Source of the DNA: Rhodopseudomonas palustris HaA2
GTDB lineage: Bacteria; Pseudomonadota; Alphaproteobacteria; Rhizobiales; Xanthobacteraceae
Assembly: GCF_000013365.1 (NCBI RefSeq)
Contig: NC_007778.1
Span: 3,782,001-3,846,000, forward strand
DNA: 64,000 nucleotides
Direction: 5' to 3'
Shown here: positions 48,395-57,802 of the stretch, one piece after another
Position numbering within the stretch: the stretch's first letter is position 1
How the letters are laid out: the number at the start of each line of letters is the position of its first letter
Program-made: the position numbers and the translations under genes
The notes under the pieces: generated by a model
Seen by the model: the letters and a program-made list of their open reading frames with translations, nothing else
What the model was told of the DNA's origin: nothing
The model's database searches: none

Positions 48395-49178
48395 GCTCTG
48401 CGCGGCGGCACTGCGTGCCGCAGCCGTCCGGGACACGGGCGAGATCGTCCCTTGACAATAATCCTATTATGATTATAGTCCGCCATGTCCTGTCCGTGAG
48501 GGGCGCTTCGCGAGGCGTCGTACAAGCGGGACAGATAGGCGGGCTGGGCAACCAGCCTGGAACGATGGTTCGGCGGAGCTGACGCTGGTCAGCAAAGCCG
48601 GATGGACGCGGCGTCCTGCGCGTCGTGCCTCGCAAGCACGCGTCCGGGAGGCTTCGGGGACCCGTCCGGGCCTACTACGAGGCTCTGCGACTTGTTAGTT
48701 CGCTGCACGGGGGCAGGTGAAGGCGGCGTAATCCGCCGGATCAGTGGGGTTTCATTACCCTTGCCTGTCAACGGAAGCACGGGCCCGAAGACAGAAAGCG
48801 CCGCAGGTGGGCGCGCCGGAAGGCGATGCGCGATCCTTCGCAAGAAGTGATCGCGAGAACCACCACCAACCCGCGCCGACCGGCGCGCGCCCACCCCTCG
48901 CTGTGACAGCGACGGGTGCAAACCTCGGACGCTCCGGCGCCGCGAGAGCGATGGGTCGTGGCCGGACGACGCAGCCGCAGCGCCCTCGGTTGCAGCCGCG
49001 ATGGTCAACGAGGGGTTAACCGCCACATCCGGACTTGCGTCGAATGATCAACAAAAGCGGCCTAATCAGCGACCAACTATCATCGCCATTCCCGCTGTGT
49101 GACGCCCGCCACTTAACAGTTTCTCAGCAACGCGCCCGCATAGTCGCACCCGAACAGACAGAGCGCAGAGTTCCACAC
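48395..49178 (+). other. Non-coding stretch with a promoter-like site; possible RNA gene
   Basis: No frame here looks like a real protein, although several are open on both strands. At 48452-48479 there is TTGACA, 16 bases, TATAGT, in an AT-rich dyad (GACAATAATC / GATTATAGTC, one mismatch) that stands out in GC-rich DNA. What follows to about 49,020 is rich in short stems. A structured RNA or remnant of a mobile element is possible. I do not recognise it as tmRNA, RNase P RNA, SRP RNA or 6S RNA. Confidence 0.35.
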
Positions 49179-50930
49179 ATGTCAGAATCAGTGTCCCGGC
49201 CGGCGTTCGGCAAGATCATTTCCGTGCGCGGGTCGATGGCGCGCGCGGGCCTGCTGCCCGAAAGTCGCCTGTCTGCCGCAGCAGTGCGCGCAACGGTCGG
49301 TCGCTTCGTCAGCATCCGCACCGCGACCTCGACCATCATCGCGATGATCACCGAAGCGACGAGCGAGAACATCTCGCCGAACGATCCCTATGTCGCGGTC
49401 GCCGCGGTCGATCTGCTCGGCGAAATCCTGCCCGGCACGGTGCGCGCGAAGTTCCAGCGCGGCGTCACCAACTATCCGACGATCGGCGACGCGGTCGAAA
49501 TGATCTCGAGCGAGGACCTGCGCATCGTCTACGCCCCGACCGGATCGGACCAGATCAATGTCGGCACGCTGCAGCAGGACCCGTCGGTGATCGCCTATGT
49601 GGACATCGAGGAAATGCTGTCGAAGCATTTCGCCGTGCTGGGCTCTACCGGCGTCGGCAAATCGACCGGCGTGTCGCTGCTGCTCAACGAGATCCTGAAA
49701 TCGCGGCCGGCGCTGCGCATCTTCCTGCTCGACGTGCACAACGAATACGGCCGCTGCTTCGGCGACAAGGCGCTGGTGCTCAATCCGCGCAATCTGAAGC
49801 TGCCGTTCTGGCTGTTCAATTTCGACGAGATCGTCGACGTGCTGTTCGCCGGCCGTCCCGGCGTGCCGGAAGAACTCGACGTGCTGGCCGAAGTGATCCC
49901 GATCGCCAAGGGCCTGTACGTGCAATACACCAGCGCCGACCGGCTCGGTCTCAAACGCCTCGACCCGAAATCCGTCGGCTACACCGCCGACACGCCGGTG
50001 CCGTATCGTCTGGTCGACCTGATCTCGCTGATCGACGAGCGCATGGGCAAGCTGGAGAACCGCTCGTCGCGCATTATCTATCACAAGCTGATCTCGCGGA
50101 TCGAGACCGTGCGCAACGACCCGCGCTACGCCTTCATGTTCGACAATGCGAATGTCGGCGGCGACACCATGGCGGAGGTGATCAGCCATCTGTTCCGGCT
50201 GCCGGCCAATGGTCGCCCGATGACGATCATGCAACTCGCGGGCTTCCCGGCCGAAGTCGTCGATTCGGTGGTGTCGGTGCTGTGCCGCATGGCGTTCGAT
50301 TTCGGCTTGTGGAGCGACGGCGTGTCGCCGCTGCTGTTCGTCTGCGAAGAGGCCCATCGCTACGCCAGCGCCGATCGGACGATCGGCTTCGGCCCGACCC
50401 GCAAGGCGGTGTCGCGGATCGCCAAAGAGGGCCGCAAATACGGCGTCTATCTCGGCCTGGTGACGCAGCGTCCGGCCGAGCTCGACGCCACCATCCTGTC
50501 GCAGTGCAACACGCTGTTCGCGATGCGGCTCGCCAACGACCGCGATCAATCACTGCTGCGCTCGGCGGTGTCGGACGCTGCCGCCAATCTGCTGTCGTTC
50601 GTGCCCTCGCTCGGCACCCGCGAAGTGCTGGCGTTCGGCGAAGGCGTCGCGCTGCCGACGCGGCTGCGCTTCAAGGAAGTGCCGCCGCAGCAATTGCCGC
50701 GCTCGGAAGCGGCGATCTCGACGGTGCCGTCGGCGGCCGCGGGGCACGACATGCATTTCGTCAGCGCCGTGCTCGAACGCTGGCGCGGCGCCACCTCGCA
50801 CCGCGACGTGCCGAACGATCCCGGCACGGTCGAACGCCCGCTGGCCCGCACCGTCGAAGCGCCGATGTTGCAGCCGTCGCTCGGGCTCGACCCCGACCGC
50901 TTCTCGCTGTTGAAGAAGCCACTGCGCTGA
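49179..50930 (+). CDS. HerA-like hexameric ATPase (DUF87)
   Basis: 583 residues. N-terminal HAS-barrel-like domain (GKIISVRGSMARAGLLPESR), Walker A LGSTGVGKST (~154-163), Walker B LLFVCEEAHRYA, and an Arg-finger region in QRPAELDATILSQCNTLFAM. HerA ATPases translocate DNA, usually with the nuclease NurA in archaea; bacterial members include defence and DNA-processing proteins. No NurA-like or Sir2 partner is adjacent, so this looks like the stand-alone rhizobial form. The ATG at 49179 is preferred; the frame is open to 49035. Confidence 0.82.
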   Translation: MSESVSRPAFGKIISVRGSMARAGLLPESRLSAAAVRATVGRFVSIRTATSTIIAMITEATSENISPNDPYVAVAAVDLLGEILPGTVRAKFQRGVTNYPTIGDAVEMISSEDLRIVYAPTGSDQINVGTLQQDPSVIAYVDIEEMLSKHFAVLGSTGVGKSTGVSLLLNEILKSRPALRIFLLDVHNEYGRCFGDKALVLNPRNLKLPFWLFNFDEIVDVLFAGRPGVPEELDVLAEVIPIAKGLYVQYTSADRLGLKRLDPKSVGYTADTPVPYRLVDLISLIDERMGKLENRSSRIIYHKLISRIETVRNDPRYAFMFDNANVGGDTMAEVISHLFRLPANGRPMTIMQLAGFPAEVVDSVVSVLCRMAFDFGLWSDGVSPLLFVCEEAHRYASADRTIGFGPTRKAVSRIAKEGRKYGVYLGLVTQRPAELDATILSQCNTLFAMRLANDRDQSLLRSAVSDAAANLLSFVPSLGTREVLAFGEGVALPTRLRFKEVPPQQLPRSEAAISTVPSAAAGHDMHFVSAVLERWRGATSHRDVPNDPGTVERPLARTVEAPMLQPSLGLDPDRFSLLKKPLR

Positions 50931-51018
50931 CGCAGTGCAGCATCCGCGCACGCTTTGCCGCGCGCGCGATGATCGCCTAAGCTCCGCTCGGCGCATGTCG
51001 CGCCTTGCGGAACCTTCG

Positions 51019-51600
51019 ATGACATCAGCTGCCGTCTCTCGCTTTCCCGTTCCTGCGCTCGCCGATATGCCCGACGATATTCGCGCCCGAATCCTCGGCG
51101 TGCAGGAGAAGTCCGGCTTCGTGCCCAACGTGTTTCTGTCGCTGGCCGGCCGGCCGGACGAATTCCGGGCCTTCTTCGCCTATCACGACGCGCTGATGGA
51201 GAAGGACAGCGGGCTGTCGAAGGCCGAACGCGAGATGATCGTGGTCGCGACTTCGGCGGCCAATCAGTGCCAGTATTGCGTGATCGCGCACGGCGCGATC
51301 CTGCGCATCCGCGCCAAAAATCCGCTGATCGCCGACCAGATCGCCACGAACTATCGCAAGGCCGACATCACGCCGCGGCAGAAGGCGATGCTCGACTTCG
51401 CGATGAAGGTCAGCCGCGACGCCGAGCGGGTCGGCGACGCCGATTTCGATGCGCTCGAGGGCCACGGCTTCGGCGACGATGATATCTGGGACATCGCGGC
51501 GGTCGCGGCGTTCTTCGCGCTGTCCAACCGCATGGCCAATGTCACCGGCATGCGGCCGAACGACGAGTTCTATCTGATGGGCCGGCTGCCGAAATCATGA
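51019..51600 (+). CDS. AhpD-like peroxidase-related protein
   Basis: 193 residues. The carboxymuconolactone-decarboxylase/AhpD core has the redox pair CQYCVIAHG (CxxC with a following His), and the pattern MIVVATSAANQC before it. This fits the 'uncharacterised peroxidase-related enzyme' family, probably a thiol peroxidase. The start is 90 bases after the HerA-like stop. Substrate unknown. Confidence 0.82.
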   Translation: MTSAAVSRFPVPALADMPDDIRARILGVQEKSGFVPNVFLSLAGRPDEFRAFFAYHDALMEKDSGLSKAEREMIVVATSAANQCQYCVIAHGAILRIRAKNPLIADQIATNYRKADITPRQKAMLDFAMKVSRDAERVGDADFDALEGHGFGDDDIWDIAAVAAFFALSNRMANVTGMRPNDEFYLMGRLPKS

Positions 51601-51630
51601 CGCGGCCGATCGCGCTGGGAGGCTGATGCG

Positions 51631-52131
51631 GTGCTGCCGTGGTGGGAGATGTTGTTGCGCCTCGGCGTCGCCGCGGTGGCCGGCGGACTGATCGGCCTCA
51701 ATCGCGACCTGCAGGGCAAGCCGATCGGGATGCGGACGCTGGCGCTGGTCGGCGTCGCCTCCGCGCTGCTGGTCGCCCTCGCCGACCAGAGCGCAGATCT
51801 CGACCACGTGTCCGACCCGACCAGCCGCGTGATTCAAGGCATCCTCACCGGCATCGGCTTTCTCGGCGCCGGCGTCATCGTCCACACCGGCGGCCGACAC
51901 GACGTGCACGGCTTGACCACCGCAGCCTGCACCTGGCTGACCGCCTGCATCGGCATCGCCTGCGGCGCCGGACAATGGCCGGGGGTGCTGGCCGCGATGG
52001 CGATCACCCTTGCCGTGCTGATCGGCGGCCACCGGCTCGAGGGCCTGCTGCATCGCCTGCTCGGCGGCAAGGACTCGGAAGGCGGCGGCGACGAGACCAA
52101 GAGCAAGGGCTCGCCGGCGGTGGAGGATTGA
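51631..52131 (+). CDS. MgtC/SapB-family membrane protein
   Basis: 166 residues; GTG with GGGAGG nine bases upstream. Four to five spans and the family stretches RLGVAAVAGGLIGLNRDLQG, GMRTLALVGVASAL and ILTGIGFLGAGVIVH. MgtC proteins inhibit the F-ATPase or affect magnesium homeostasis in some bacteria; the SapB branch is largely uncharacterised. The C-terminus is a charged tail. Confidence 0.85.
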   Translation: MLPWWEMLLRLGVAAVAGGLIGLNRDLQGKPIGMRTLALVGVASALLVALADQSADLDHVSDPTSRVIQGILTGIGFLGAGVIVHTGGRHDVHGLTTAACTWLTACIGIACGAGQWPGVLAAMAITLAVLIGGHRLEGLLHRLLGGKDSEGGGDETKSKGSPAVED

Positions 52132-52149
52132 TGCGCCGCCGCAGCACGG

Positions 52150-52773
52150 TCAATCGTCGAACGCCGGTCCGCACCAGCCCGGCAGATAGATCGCATCCCT
52201 GCTCTTGGCGAGCGCCAGCGACAGTTCCGTCGCCTTCGCGAAATCCGCGTCGACCGATTTGCGCGACAGCCGGCGCCGCAGGAAATCCGCCCAAAGGAAT
52301 TCGCTGAAGGGCGTGGTGTCCTTGGCGTAGCCGCCGATCCGGCGCAGCTCGCCAGCGAGCGAGCGGAACGGATCGTCCTTCAGCGCGGCGACAGTTTTCG
52401 GCAGATCCTTGTAATGGTGCCGCTCGCCCTTGGCGTCGTAGGGATAGACCCAGCGCCGGCTGTCGAGCACGACCCAGAACGCGTCGCGATCGACCATGCT
52501 GAGATCGGCGATCACCGTGACGGCGACGTCCTTGATGCCCTCTTCATGCAGCGCGCGGGCGAGATGGTGGTGATCGACCACATAGTGGCGCTTGCCAGGG
52601 CCGAGCACGACCGGGATCATGTGCTCGGCGAGCCGCCGGCCTTCCTTCTTCGGCTTGTGCGCGCGCCAGCGCCGGCGCTTTTCTTCGACTTCGCGCAGGC
52701 CGACGGTCATCTGCGTCGGTCGCAGTGACAGGATCGGAATCGGGTGCAGCATCGGTTCGCGCGGATTGGCCAT
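52150..52773 (-). CDS. ParB-like nuclease-domain protein (ParBc_2)
   Basis: 207 residues. It begins HPIPILSLRPTQMTVGLREV and contains GPGKRHYVVDHHHLARALHE, the ParB/sulfiredoxin-type core of the ParBc_2 family. These occur as stand-alone proteins of unknown role, not in chromosome partition. Convergent with the MgtC gene. Confidence 0.75.
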   Translation of the reverse strand: MANPREPMLHPIPILSLRPTQMTVGLREVEEKRRRWRAHKPKKEGRRLAEHMIPVVLGPGKRHYVVDHHHLARALHEEGIKDVAVTVIADLSMVDRDAFWVVLDSRRWVYPYDAKGERHHYKDLPKTVAALKDDPFRSLAGELRRIGGYAKDTTPFSEFLWADFLRRRLSRKSVDADFAKATELSLALAKSRDAIYLPGWCGPAFDD

Positions 52774-52965
52774 CGTTCAGACTCCGTCGGCAGGCAGGGC
52801 TCGAATTATGGCACGCGGCGGCTTGTGCGCAACGCAGCATGGAGCGCGCGGGGCGCAGCCGGCGAGACAAAGCCACTCCGGCACGTTGCGGAGTTTGCGG
52901 CGCGCCCTACATCGACTAGGATAAGTACCAGAGTTCAGATCCGCCGCCGCCAAGGGCCGGCCGCC

Positions 52966-53295
52966 ATGAAAAACCACCGCCTCAGCATTCCCGACGACGA
53001 CGAGCACCGGGTGCTGCAGTTCCGGCCGCGCCCCCCGGCCCCGGGCGCAGCGTCCACCGCACGCGTGATGCCGCCGGTGCAAAACGACCTGTCGCGTTAC
53101 GAGCGCCCGCGCGATCCACAGCAGGACGACTTCCGGCAGCGGATGCTGACCAATCTGGCGGCACTCGCCTTCACGGTCGCGCTGACGGTGATCGGGTTCT
53201 GGCTGGCCACCAGCATCGCCGACCTGCGCAAGACACAGGATTGCGTGTTGATGGGCCGGCGCGATTGCGCGCACATTCCGGCGCCGCAGGGTTGA
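52966..53295 (+). CDS. Hypothetical single-span membrane protein (109 aa)
   Basis: ATG 52966. The N-terminal half is Pro/Arg-rich and probably disordered; one span follows (NLAALAFTVALTVIGFWLAT). The C-terminus has two cysteines (KTQDCVLMGRRDCAHI). The end LRKTQDCVLMGRRDC recalls a short membrane protein widespread in Bradyrhizobium. Function unknown. Confidence 0.6.
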   Translation: MKNHRLSIPDDDEHRVLQFRPRPPAPGAASTARVMPPVQNDLSRYERPRDPQQDDFRQRMLTNLAALAFTVALTVIGFWLATSIADLRKTQDCVLMGRRDCAHIPAPQG

Positions 53296-53460
53296 TTCCC
53301 TGCGCTGGCGCGGAAACTGGGCTGAAGCAGCGCCAAAGGGCTGTGGCCCACGTGCCATTGAACTCGGGGCAGCGCTCCGATATACGGGCAATCACCTGTC
53401 GTCACGACCACGCTCGCGCGCGGCGCGAACGGCCATTTCCGACACAATATCAAAGGTTTA

Positions 53461-53745
53461 ATGATGACTTCCACATTCGATCGGGTGGCCACCATCATCG
53501 CGGAAACCTGTGACATCCCGCGCGATACGATCACCCCGGAAAGCCACGCCATCGATGATCTGGGGATCGACAGCCTGGACTTCCTCGACATCGCCTTTGC
53601 GATCGACAAGGCGTTCGGTATCAAACTGCCGCTCGAGAAGTGGACCCAGGAGGTCAACGACGGCAAGGCGACCACCGAGCAGTATTTCGTCCTGAGCAAC
53701 CTCGCCGCCCGCATCGACGAGTTGGTCGCCGCCAAGGGCGCGTAG
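53461..53745 (+). CDS. acpXL: Acyl carrier protein AcpXL for very-long-chain fatty acids
   Basis: 94 residues. The phosphopantetheine Ser is at about 38 in [12 protein letters not shown], with the AcpXL-type [20 protein letters not shown] end. AcpXL carries the C26-C30 acyl chains built for lipid A in Rhizobiales. It is the first gene of a run with a FabZ-like dehydratase, two ketosynthases, an alcohol dehydrogenase and LpxXL, the known order of this pathway. Confidence 0.9.
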   Translation: MMTSTFDRVATIIAETCDIPRDTITPESHAIDDLGIDSLDFLDIAFAIDKAFGIKLPLEKWTQEVNDGKATTEQYFVLSNLAARIDELVAAKGA

Positions 53746-53770
53746 TGGCGCGGTTCGAAAGCCGCCCGCG

Positions 53771-54241
53771 ATGAACCTCGAATATTTCCATCTGATCGAT
53801 CGGATCGCCGACCTTCGTCTCGAGCAGCGCAGCATCACGGTCGAAGCGCTGGTGCCGCAGACGAGCACCATCTTCGAGGGTCATTTCCCCGGCTATCCGC
53901 TGATGCCGGGCGTGTTGCTGATCGAAACGATGGCGCAGACCTCCGGCTGGCTGCTGATCGCACTGATGCAGTTCCAACGCATGCCGTTCCTGGCGGCGGT
54001 CAAGGAAGCCAAGATGCGCAGCTTCGTCACGCCCGGCGAGATGCTCTCTGTCGATGCCACGGTGGTCCACGAGGGCTCAGGCTACACCATGACCGAAGCG
54101 AACATCAGAAGCGGCGGCAAGCTGGCGTGCAACGCGGCGCTGACCTTCCGCCATGTGCCCTTTCCGCATCCGGATCTGCGCGGGCACATGGAGACGATGG
54201 CCAGACAGATCGGATTTCCGGAGCAGATGATCCATGGCTGA
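53771..54241 (+). CDS. FabZ-type 3-hydroxyacyl-ACP dehydratase of the VLCFA cluster
   Basis: 156 residues. Hot-dog fold with catalytic His38 in FEGHFPGYPLMPGV and Glu52 in LIETMAQ, as in FabZ. It dehydrates the 3-hydroxyacyl chain on AcpXL during elongation. Its stop overlaps the next start by eight bases (54234), so the next gene is coupled. Confidence 0.88.
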   Translation: MNLEYFHLIDRIADLRLEQRSITVEALVPQTSTIFEGHFPGYPLMPGVLLIETMAQTSGWLLIALMQFQRMPFLAAVKEAKMRSFVTPGEMLSVDATVVHEGSGYTMTEANIRSGGKLACNAALTFRHVPFPHPDLRGHMETMARQIGFPEQMIHG

Positions 54242-55436
54242 GACGTCGCACAAACAACCTGTGGAAGCCTGGATCACCGGCATCGGACTCGCGACTTCGC
54301 TGGCTGAAGGCCTCGACGCGCATTGGGACGCGCTGGCGGAGCGCCGCGTCAACGTCGATACCACCGGCTTTGCGCCCTACATCGTGCACCCGCTGGCGCC
54401 GCTGAGTTTCGACAAGCAGATTCCAAAGAAGGGCGATCAGCGCCAGATGGAAGCCTGGCAGCGGATCGGCACCTATGCGGCCGGCCTCGCGCTGGATTCA
54501 GCGGGCATCAAGGGCAACACCGAGATCCTGTCGCGGACCGACATGATCGTCGCCGCCGGCGGCGGCGAGCGCGATCTTTCGGTCGACTCCGCGGTGTTGA
54601 ACTCCGAGGCCCACGGCGATACGCCGCCCGGCGCACTGAACGAACGGCTGATGAACGATCTGCGGCCGACGTTGTTTCTGGCGCAGCTCTCCAATCTGCT
54701 CGCGGGCAATATCGCCATCGTGCACGGCGTCACCGGTTCGTCGCGCACCTTCATGGGCGAGGAGGAAGCCGGCGTCGACGCCGCAAGGATCGCGCTGGCG
54801 CGCATCGCCGCCGGGCAGAGCGACATCGCGCTGATCGGCGCCGCGCAGAACGGCGAGCGCAAAGATCTGCTGATGCTCTACGAGTTCGGCGACTTCAACC
54901 TCAAGCACAACCACGCGCCGGTGTTTTCGCGCGGCCCCAAAGGCGGTTTCGCGCTCGGCTCCGGTGCTGCGTTCCTGGTGATCGAGTCGAAGGCGCATGC
55001 GCAGGCGCGCGGCGCCAAGCCCTATGCGCGGCTGAGCAATGTCGTCGCCGACATGTCGCGCCGGCGCGCGCCGGGCGACGTCACCGCTTCGATGGACAAG
55101 CTGTGGACGCAGCTCGGCCCGTTGCACGACAACGCCGCGATCATCACCGGCGCGACCGGCGCTGAGCCGGCGACGGCGGAAGAAGCCGCGTTCCTGCGGG
55201 CGCATGGCGCTCATCCGATCCGCGCGACGGGCACGGCGTTCGGGCACGTCATGGAAGCGCAGTTTCCGCTCGGGATCGCGCTCGCGGCGCTGGCGCTGTC
55301 ACGCGGCGCGCTGTTTCCGGCGAACGATCCCAGCGGGCTGGAGATTGAAACCTCGACAGCCCCGGACCAGATTGTGGTGGTCGGCGCCGGCCATTGGCGC
55401 GGCGAAGGCATGGCACTGGTCGAGGCCATTCGGTGA
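54234..55436 (+). CDS. Ketosynthase-like protein without the active-site Cys (chain-length-factor-like)
   Basis: 400 residues with a FabF-type fold, but the nucleophile position reads HGVTGSSRTFMG instead of T-A-C-A-S-G, and the two catalytic His regions read TGATGAEPATAEEA and GTAFGHVMEAQ, so the first His is absent. It is therefore unlikely to be a full condensing enzyme. It probably pairs with the intact ketosynthase encoded next, as KS-beta/chain-length-factor proteins pair with KS-alpha, and may help set the long chain length. Confidence 0.78.
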   Translation: MAETSHKQPVEAWITGIGLATSLAEGLDAHWDALAERRVNVDTTGFAPYIVHPLAPLSFDKQIPKKGDQRQMEAWQRIGTYAAGLALDSAGIKGNTEILSRTDMIVAAGGGERDLSVDSAVLNSEAHGDTPPGALNERLMNDLRPTLFLAQLSNLLAGNIAIVHGVTGSSRTFMGEEEAGVDAARIALARIAAGQSDIALIGAAQNGERKDLLMLYEFGDFNLKHNHAPVFSRGPKGGFALGSGAAFLVIESKAHAQARGAKPYARLSNVVADMSRRRAPGDVTASMDKLWTQLGPLHDNAAIITGATGAEPATAEEAAFLRAHGAHPIRATGTAFGHVMEAQFPLGIALAALALSRGALFPANDPSGLEIETSTAPDQIVVVGAGHWRGEGMALVEAIR

Positions 55437-55464
55437 GCTCGGTCGACCGAGCGAGGGGGACGCG

Positions 55465-56745
55465 ATGACCGCGACGCACGACAAATTCGGCAGGCCGATC
55501 GTGGTCGTCACCGGCATGGGCGTGGTTACATCACTCGGCGCCGGCAAGACCGACAATTGGGCCAAGCTCACGGCGGGCGAATCCGGCATCCGCACCATCA
55601 CCCGGTTTCCGATCGACGGCCTCAAGACGACGATGGCCGGCACCGTGGACTTCGTCCCGGTCGAGCCGTTCTCCTCCACGGTGCTCGGCGAGAAGCTCGC
55701 CGACATCGCCACCGAGGAAGCGATCGCGCAGGCCGGCATCGGCCGCAAGGGCGACTTCCCCGGCCCGCTGTTTCTCGCGGTGGCGCCGGTCGAACTGGAG
55801 TGGCAGCCGCGGCAGGAACTGGCGCGCGCCACCGGCGCCAACACCGCGATCGACTACGACGCCCTGCTCCGCGTCAGCGGCGGCGGACGCTTCGCCAACT
55901 ATCACCACCGCTTCCTGTTCGGATCGGTCGCCGATCATCTCGCCGAAACGTTCGGCACCAAGGGCTCGCCGATCTCGCTGTCGACCGCATGCGCCTCGGG
56001 CGCGAGCGCGATCCAGCTCGGCGTCGAAGCGATCCGCCGCGGCGAGGCCGACGCCGCTTTGTGCGTCGCGACCGACGGCTCGGTCAACGCCGAAGCGCTG
56101 ATCCGCTTCTCGCTGCTGTCGGCGCTGTCGACCCAGAACGATCCGCCGCAGGCCTCTGCAAAGCCGTTCGCCAAGAATCGCGACGGCTTCGTGATGGCGG
56201 AAGGCGCCGGCGCGCTGGTGCTGGAAAGCTACCAATCCGCCGTGGCGCGCGGCGCGGCGATTCTCGGCGTCGTCGCCGGCTGCGGCGAACTCGCCGACTC
56301 GTTTCACCGCACCCGCTCGAGCCCCGACGGCAAGCCGATCATCGGCTGCATCAAGAAGACGCTCGCCGACGCCGGCCTCGGCGTCGAGCAGATCGACTAC
56401 ATCAATGCCCACGGCACCGGCACGCCCGAAAACGACAAGATGGAATACAACGGCATCTCCGCGATGTTCGGCGAACGCGCCTCGACGATTCCGGTGTCCT
56501 CGAACAAGTCGATGGTCGGCCACACACTGTCCGCCGCCGGTGCGGTCGAGGCGATCTTCTCGCTGCTGACGCTCGAGCATCAGCGAATCCCGCCGACCAT
56601 CAACTACGACGTGCCCGACCCGGCGATCCCGCTCGACGTGGTGCCGAACAAGGCGCGCGACGCCCGCGTCACCGCGGTGATGTCGAACTCGTTCGGGTTC
56701 GGCGGCCAGAACGCTTCCCTGATTCTGACGCGCGAGCCGGTCTAG
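55465..56745 (+). CDS. Beta-ketoacyl-ACP synthase II (FabF-type) of the VLCFA cluster
   Basis: 426 residues. Complete active site: Cys about 176 (STACASGASAI), His in NAHGTGTPENDKMEY and His in NKSMVGHTLSAAG. It performs the Claisen condensations that extend C16-C18 chains to very-long-chain acids on AcpXL. Directly after the degenerate ketosynthase, with 28 bases between. Confidence 0.9.
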   Translation: MTATHDKFGRPIVVVTGMGVVTSLGAGKTDNWAKLTAGESGIRTITRFPIDGLKTTMAGTVDFVPVEPFSSTVLGEKLADIATEEAIAQAGIGRKGDFPGPLFLAVAPVELEWQPRQELARATGANTAIDYDALLRVSGGGRFANYHHRFLFGSVADHLAETFGTKGSPISLSTACASGASAIQLGVEAIRRGEADAALCVATDGSVNAEALIRFSLLSALSTQNDPPQASAKPFAKNRDGFVMAEGAGALVLESYQSAVARGAAILGVVAGCGELADSFHRTRSSPDGKPIIGCIKKTLADAGLGVEQIDYINAHGTGTPENDKMEYNGISAMFGERASTIPVSSNKSMVGHTLSAAGAVEAIFSLLTLEHQRIPPTINYDVPDPAIPLDVVPNKARDARVTAVMSNSFGFGGQNASLILTREPV

Positions 56746-56779
56746 CCGCGCCAGAACACAACTGTTTCGGACACGATAC

Positions 56780-57802
56780 ATGCGCGCGCTCACTCTCGTT
56801 GCCGACCGCGATCTCGCGGTCTCCGATCTGCCGCCGCCGCCGCCGCCCGCGGCCGGCGAGGTGCAGATCCGCGTCGCCGCGGTCGCGCTCAACCACATCG
56901 ACGTCTGGGGCTATCGCGGCATGGCGTTCGTCAAGCGCAAGCTGCCGATCGTGGTCGGCGCCGAAGCGTCGGGCACAATCGAGGCGGTCGGCGACGGCGT
57001 GACGCGCTTTGCGCCAGGCCAGAAGGTCGTGATGTACGGCGCGCTGACCTGCGGTCACTGCAAGGCCTGCCTCGAAGGCCGCGATAATTTCTGTGAGAAT
57101 GTCGGCGGACTGATCGGCTTCCACGTCGACGGATTCGCGCGTGAACTGATGAACATCCCGGCTCGGCTGGTGATCCCGGTGCCGGACAGCGTGAGCCTGC
57201 GCGACGCCGCCTGCGCGCCGATCGCGTTCTCCACCGTGCAGCACATGCTGTTCGACAACGCCAAACTGCAGCCCGGCGAAACCATTCTGGTGCATGCCGG
57301 TGGCTCGGGCATCGGCACCGTCGCGATCATGATGGCCAAGGCGATCGGCTGCACCGTGATCACCACGGTCGGCGACGACAGCAAGATCGAAGGCGTCAAG
57401 AAGCTCGGCGCGGACTACGTGATCAACTACCGCAACCACCGCTTCGAGCACGAGACCCGAAAGATCACCAAGAAGAAGGGCGTTGACGTCGTGTTCGAAC
57501 ACGTCGGCGCCGACACCTTCAACGGCTCGCTGCTGGTGATGAAGCGCGGCGGCCGGCTCGTGACCTGCGGCTCGACCTCGGGCCCGACCGCGACCATCAA
57601 CCTGATGCAGCTGTTCCAGCAACAATACCGCATCTTCGGCTCGTTCGGCGCGACGATGAAGAACATCGCCGAAAGCCTCGACAAGATGGCCGCGGGGATG
57701 CTGCCGGTGATCGACACCGAGGTGCCACTCGACGACGTCGGCGCCGCACTGAAGCGGATGGAAAGCCGCCAGGTGTTCGGCAAGATCATCGTCCACTTCT
57801 GA
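56780..57802 (+). CDS. Zinc-binding alcohol dehydrogenase-like protein of the VLCFA cluster
   Basis: 340 residues of the medium-chain dehydrogenase family. The structural-zinc lobe is present (CGHCKACLEGRDNFC), as is the Rossmann stretch VHAGGSGIGTVAIMMAK. The usual catalytic-zinc ligands are not: NHIDVWGYRGM has no Cys and GAEASG no His. It is likely an NADPH reductase acting on the chain in this pathway, perhaps the enoyl step, but the exact reaction is unproven. TGATG coupling to lpxXL. Confidence 0.8.
   Translation: MRALTLVADRDLAVSDLPPPPPPAAGEVQIRVAAVALNHIDVWGYRGMAFVKRKLPIVVGAEASGTIEAVGDGVTRFAPGQKVVMYGALTCGHCKACLEGRDNFCENVGGLIGFHVDGFARELMNIPARLVIPVPDSVSLRDAACAPIAFSTVQHMLFDNAKLQPGETILVHAGGSGIGTVAIMMAKAIGCTVITTVGDDSKIEGVKKLGADYVINYRNHRFEHETRKITKKKGVDVVFEHVGADTFNGSLLVMKRGGRLVTCGSTSGPTATINLMQLFQQQYRIFGSFGATMKNIAESLDKMAAGMLPVIDTEVPLDDVGAALKRMESRQVFGKIIVHF

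Noticed and set aside
48480-49020. tmRNA, RNase P RNA or SRP RNA
   Set aside because: None of the hallmark sequences (tag frame ending ALAA, acceptor T-loop, GAGGAAAGTCC, GGAAGCAGCC-type loop) could be found.
48589-49026. 145-codon minus-strand frame in the non-coding stretch
   Set aside because: Low-complexity Ser/Arg/Pro composition and no ribosome site; kept only as part of the non-coding region.
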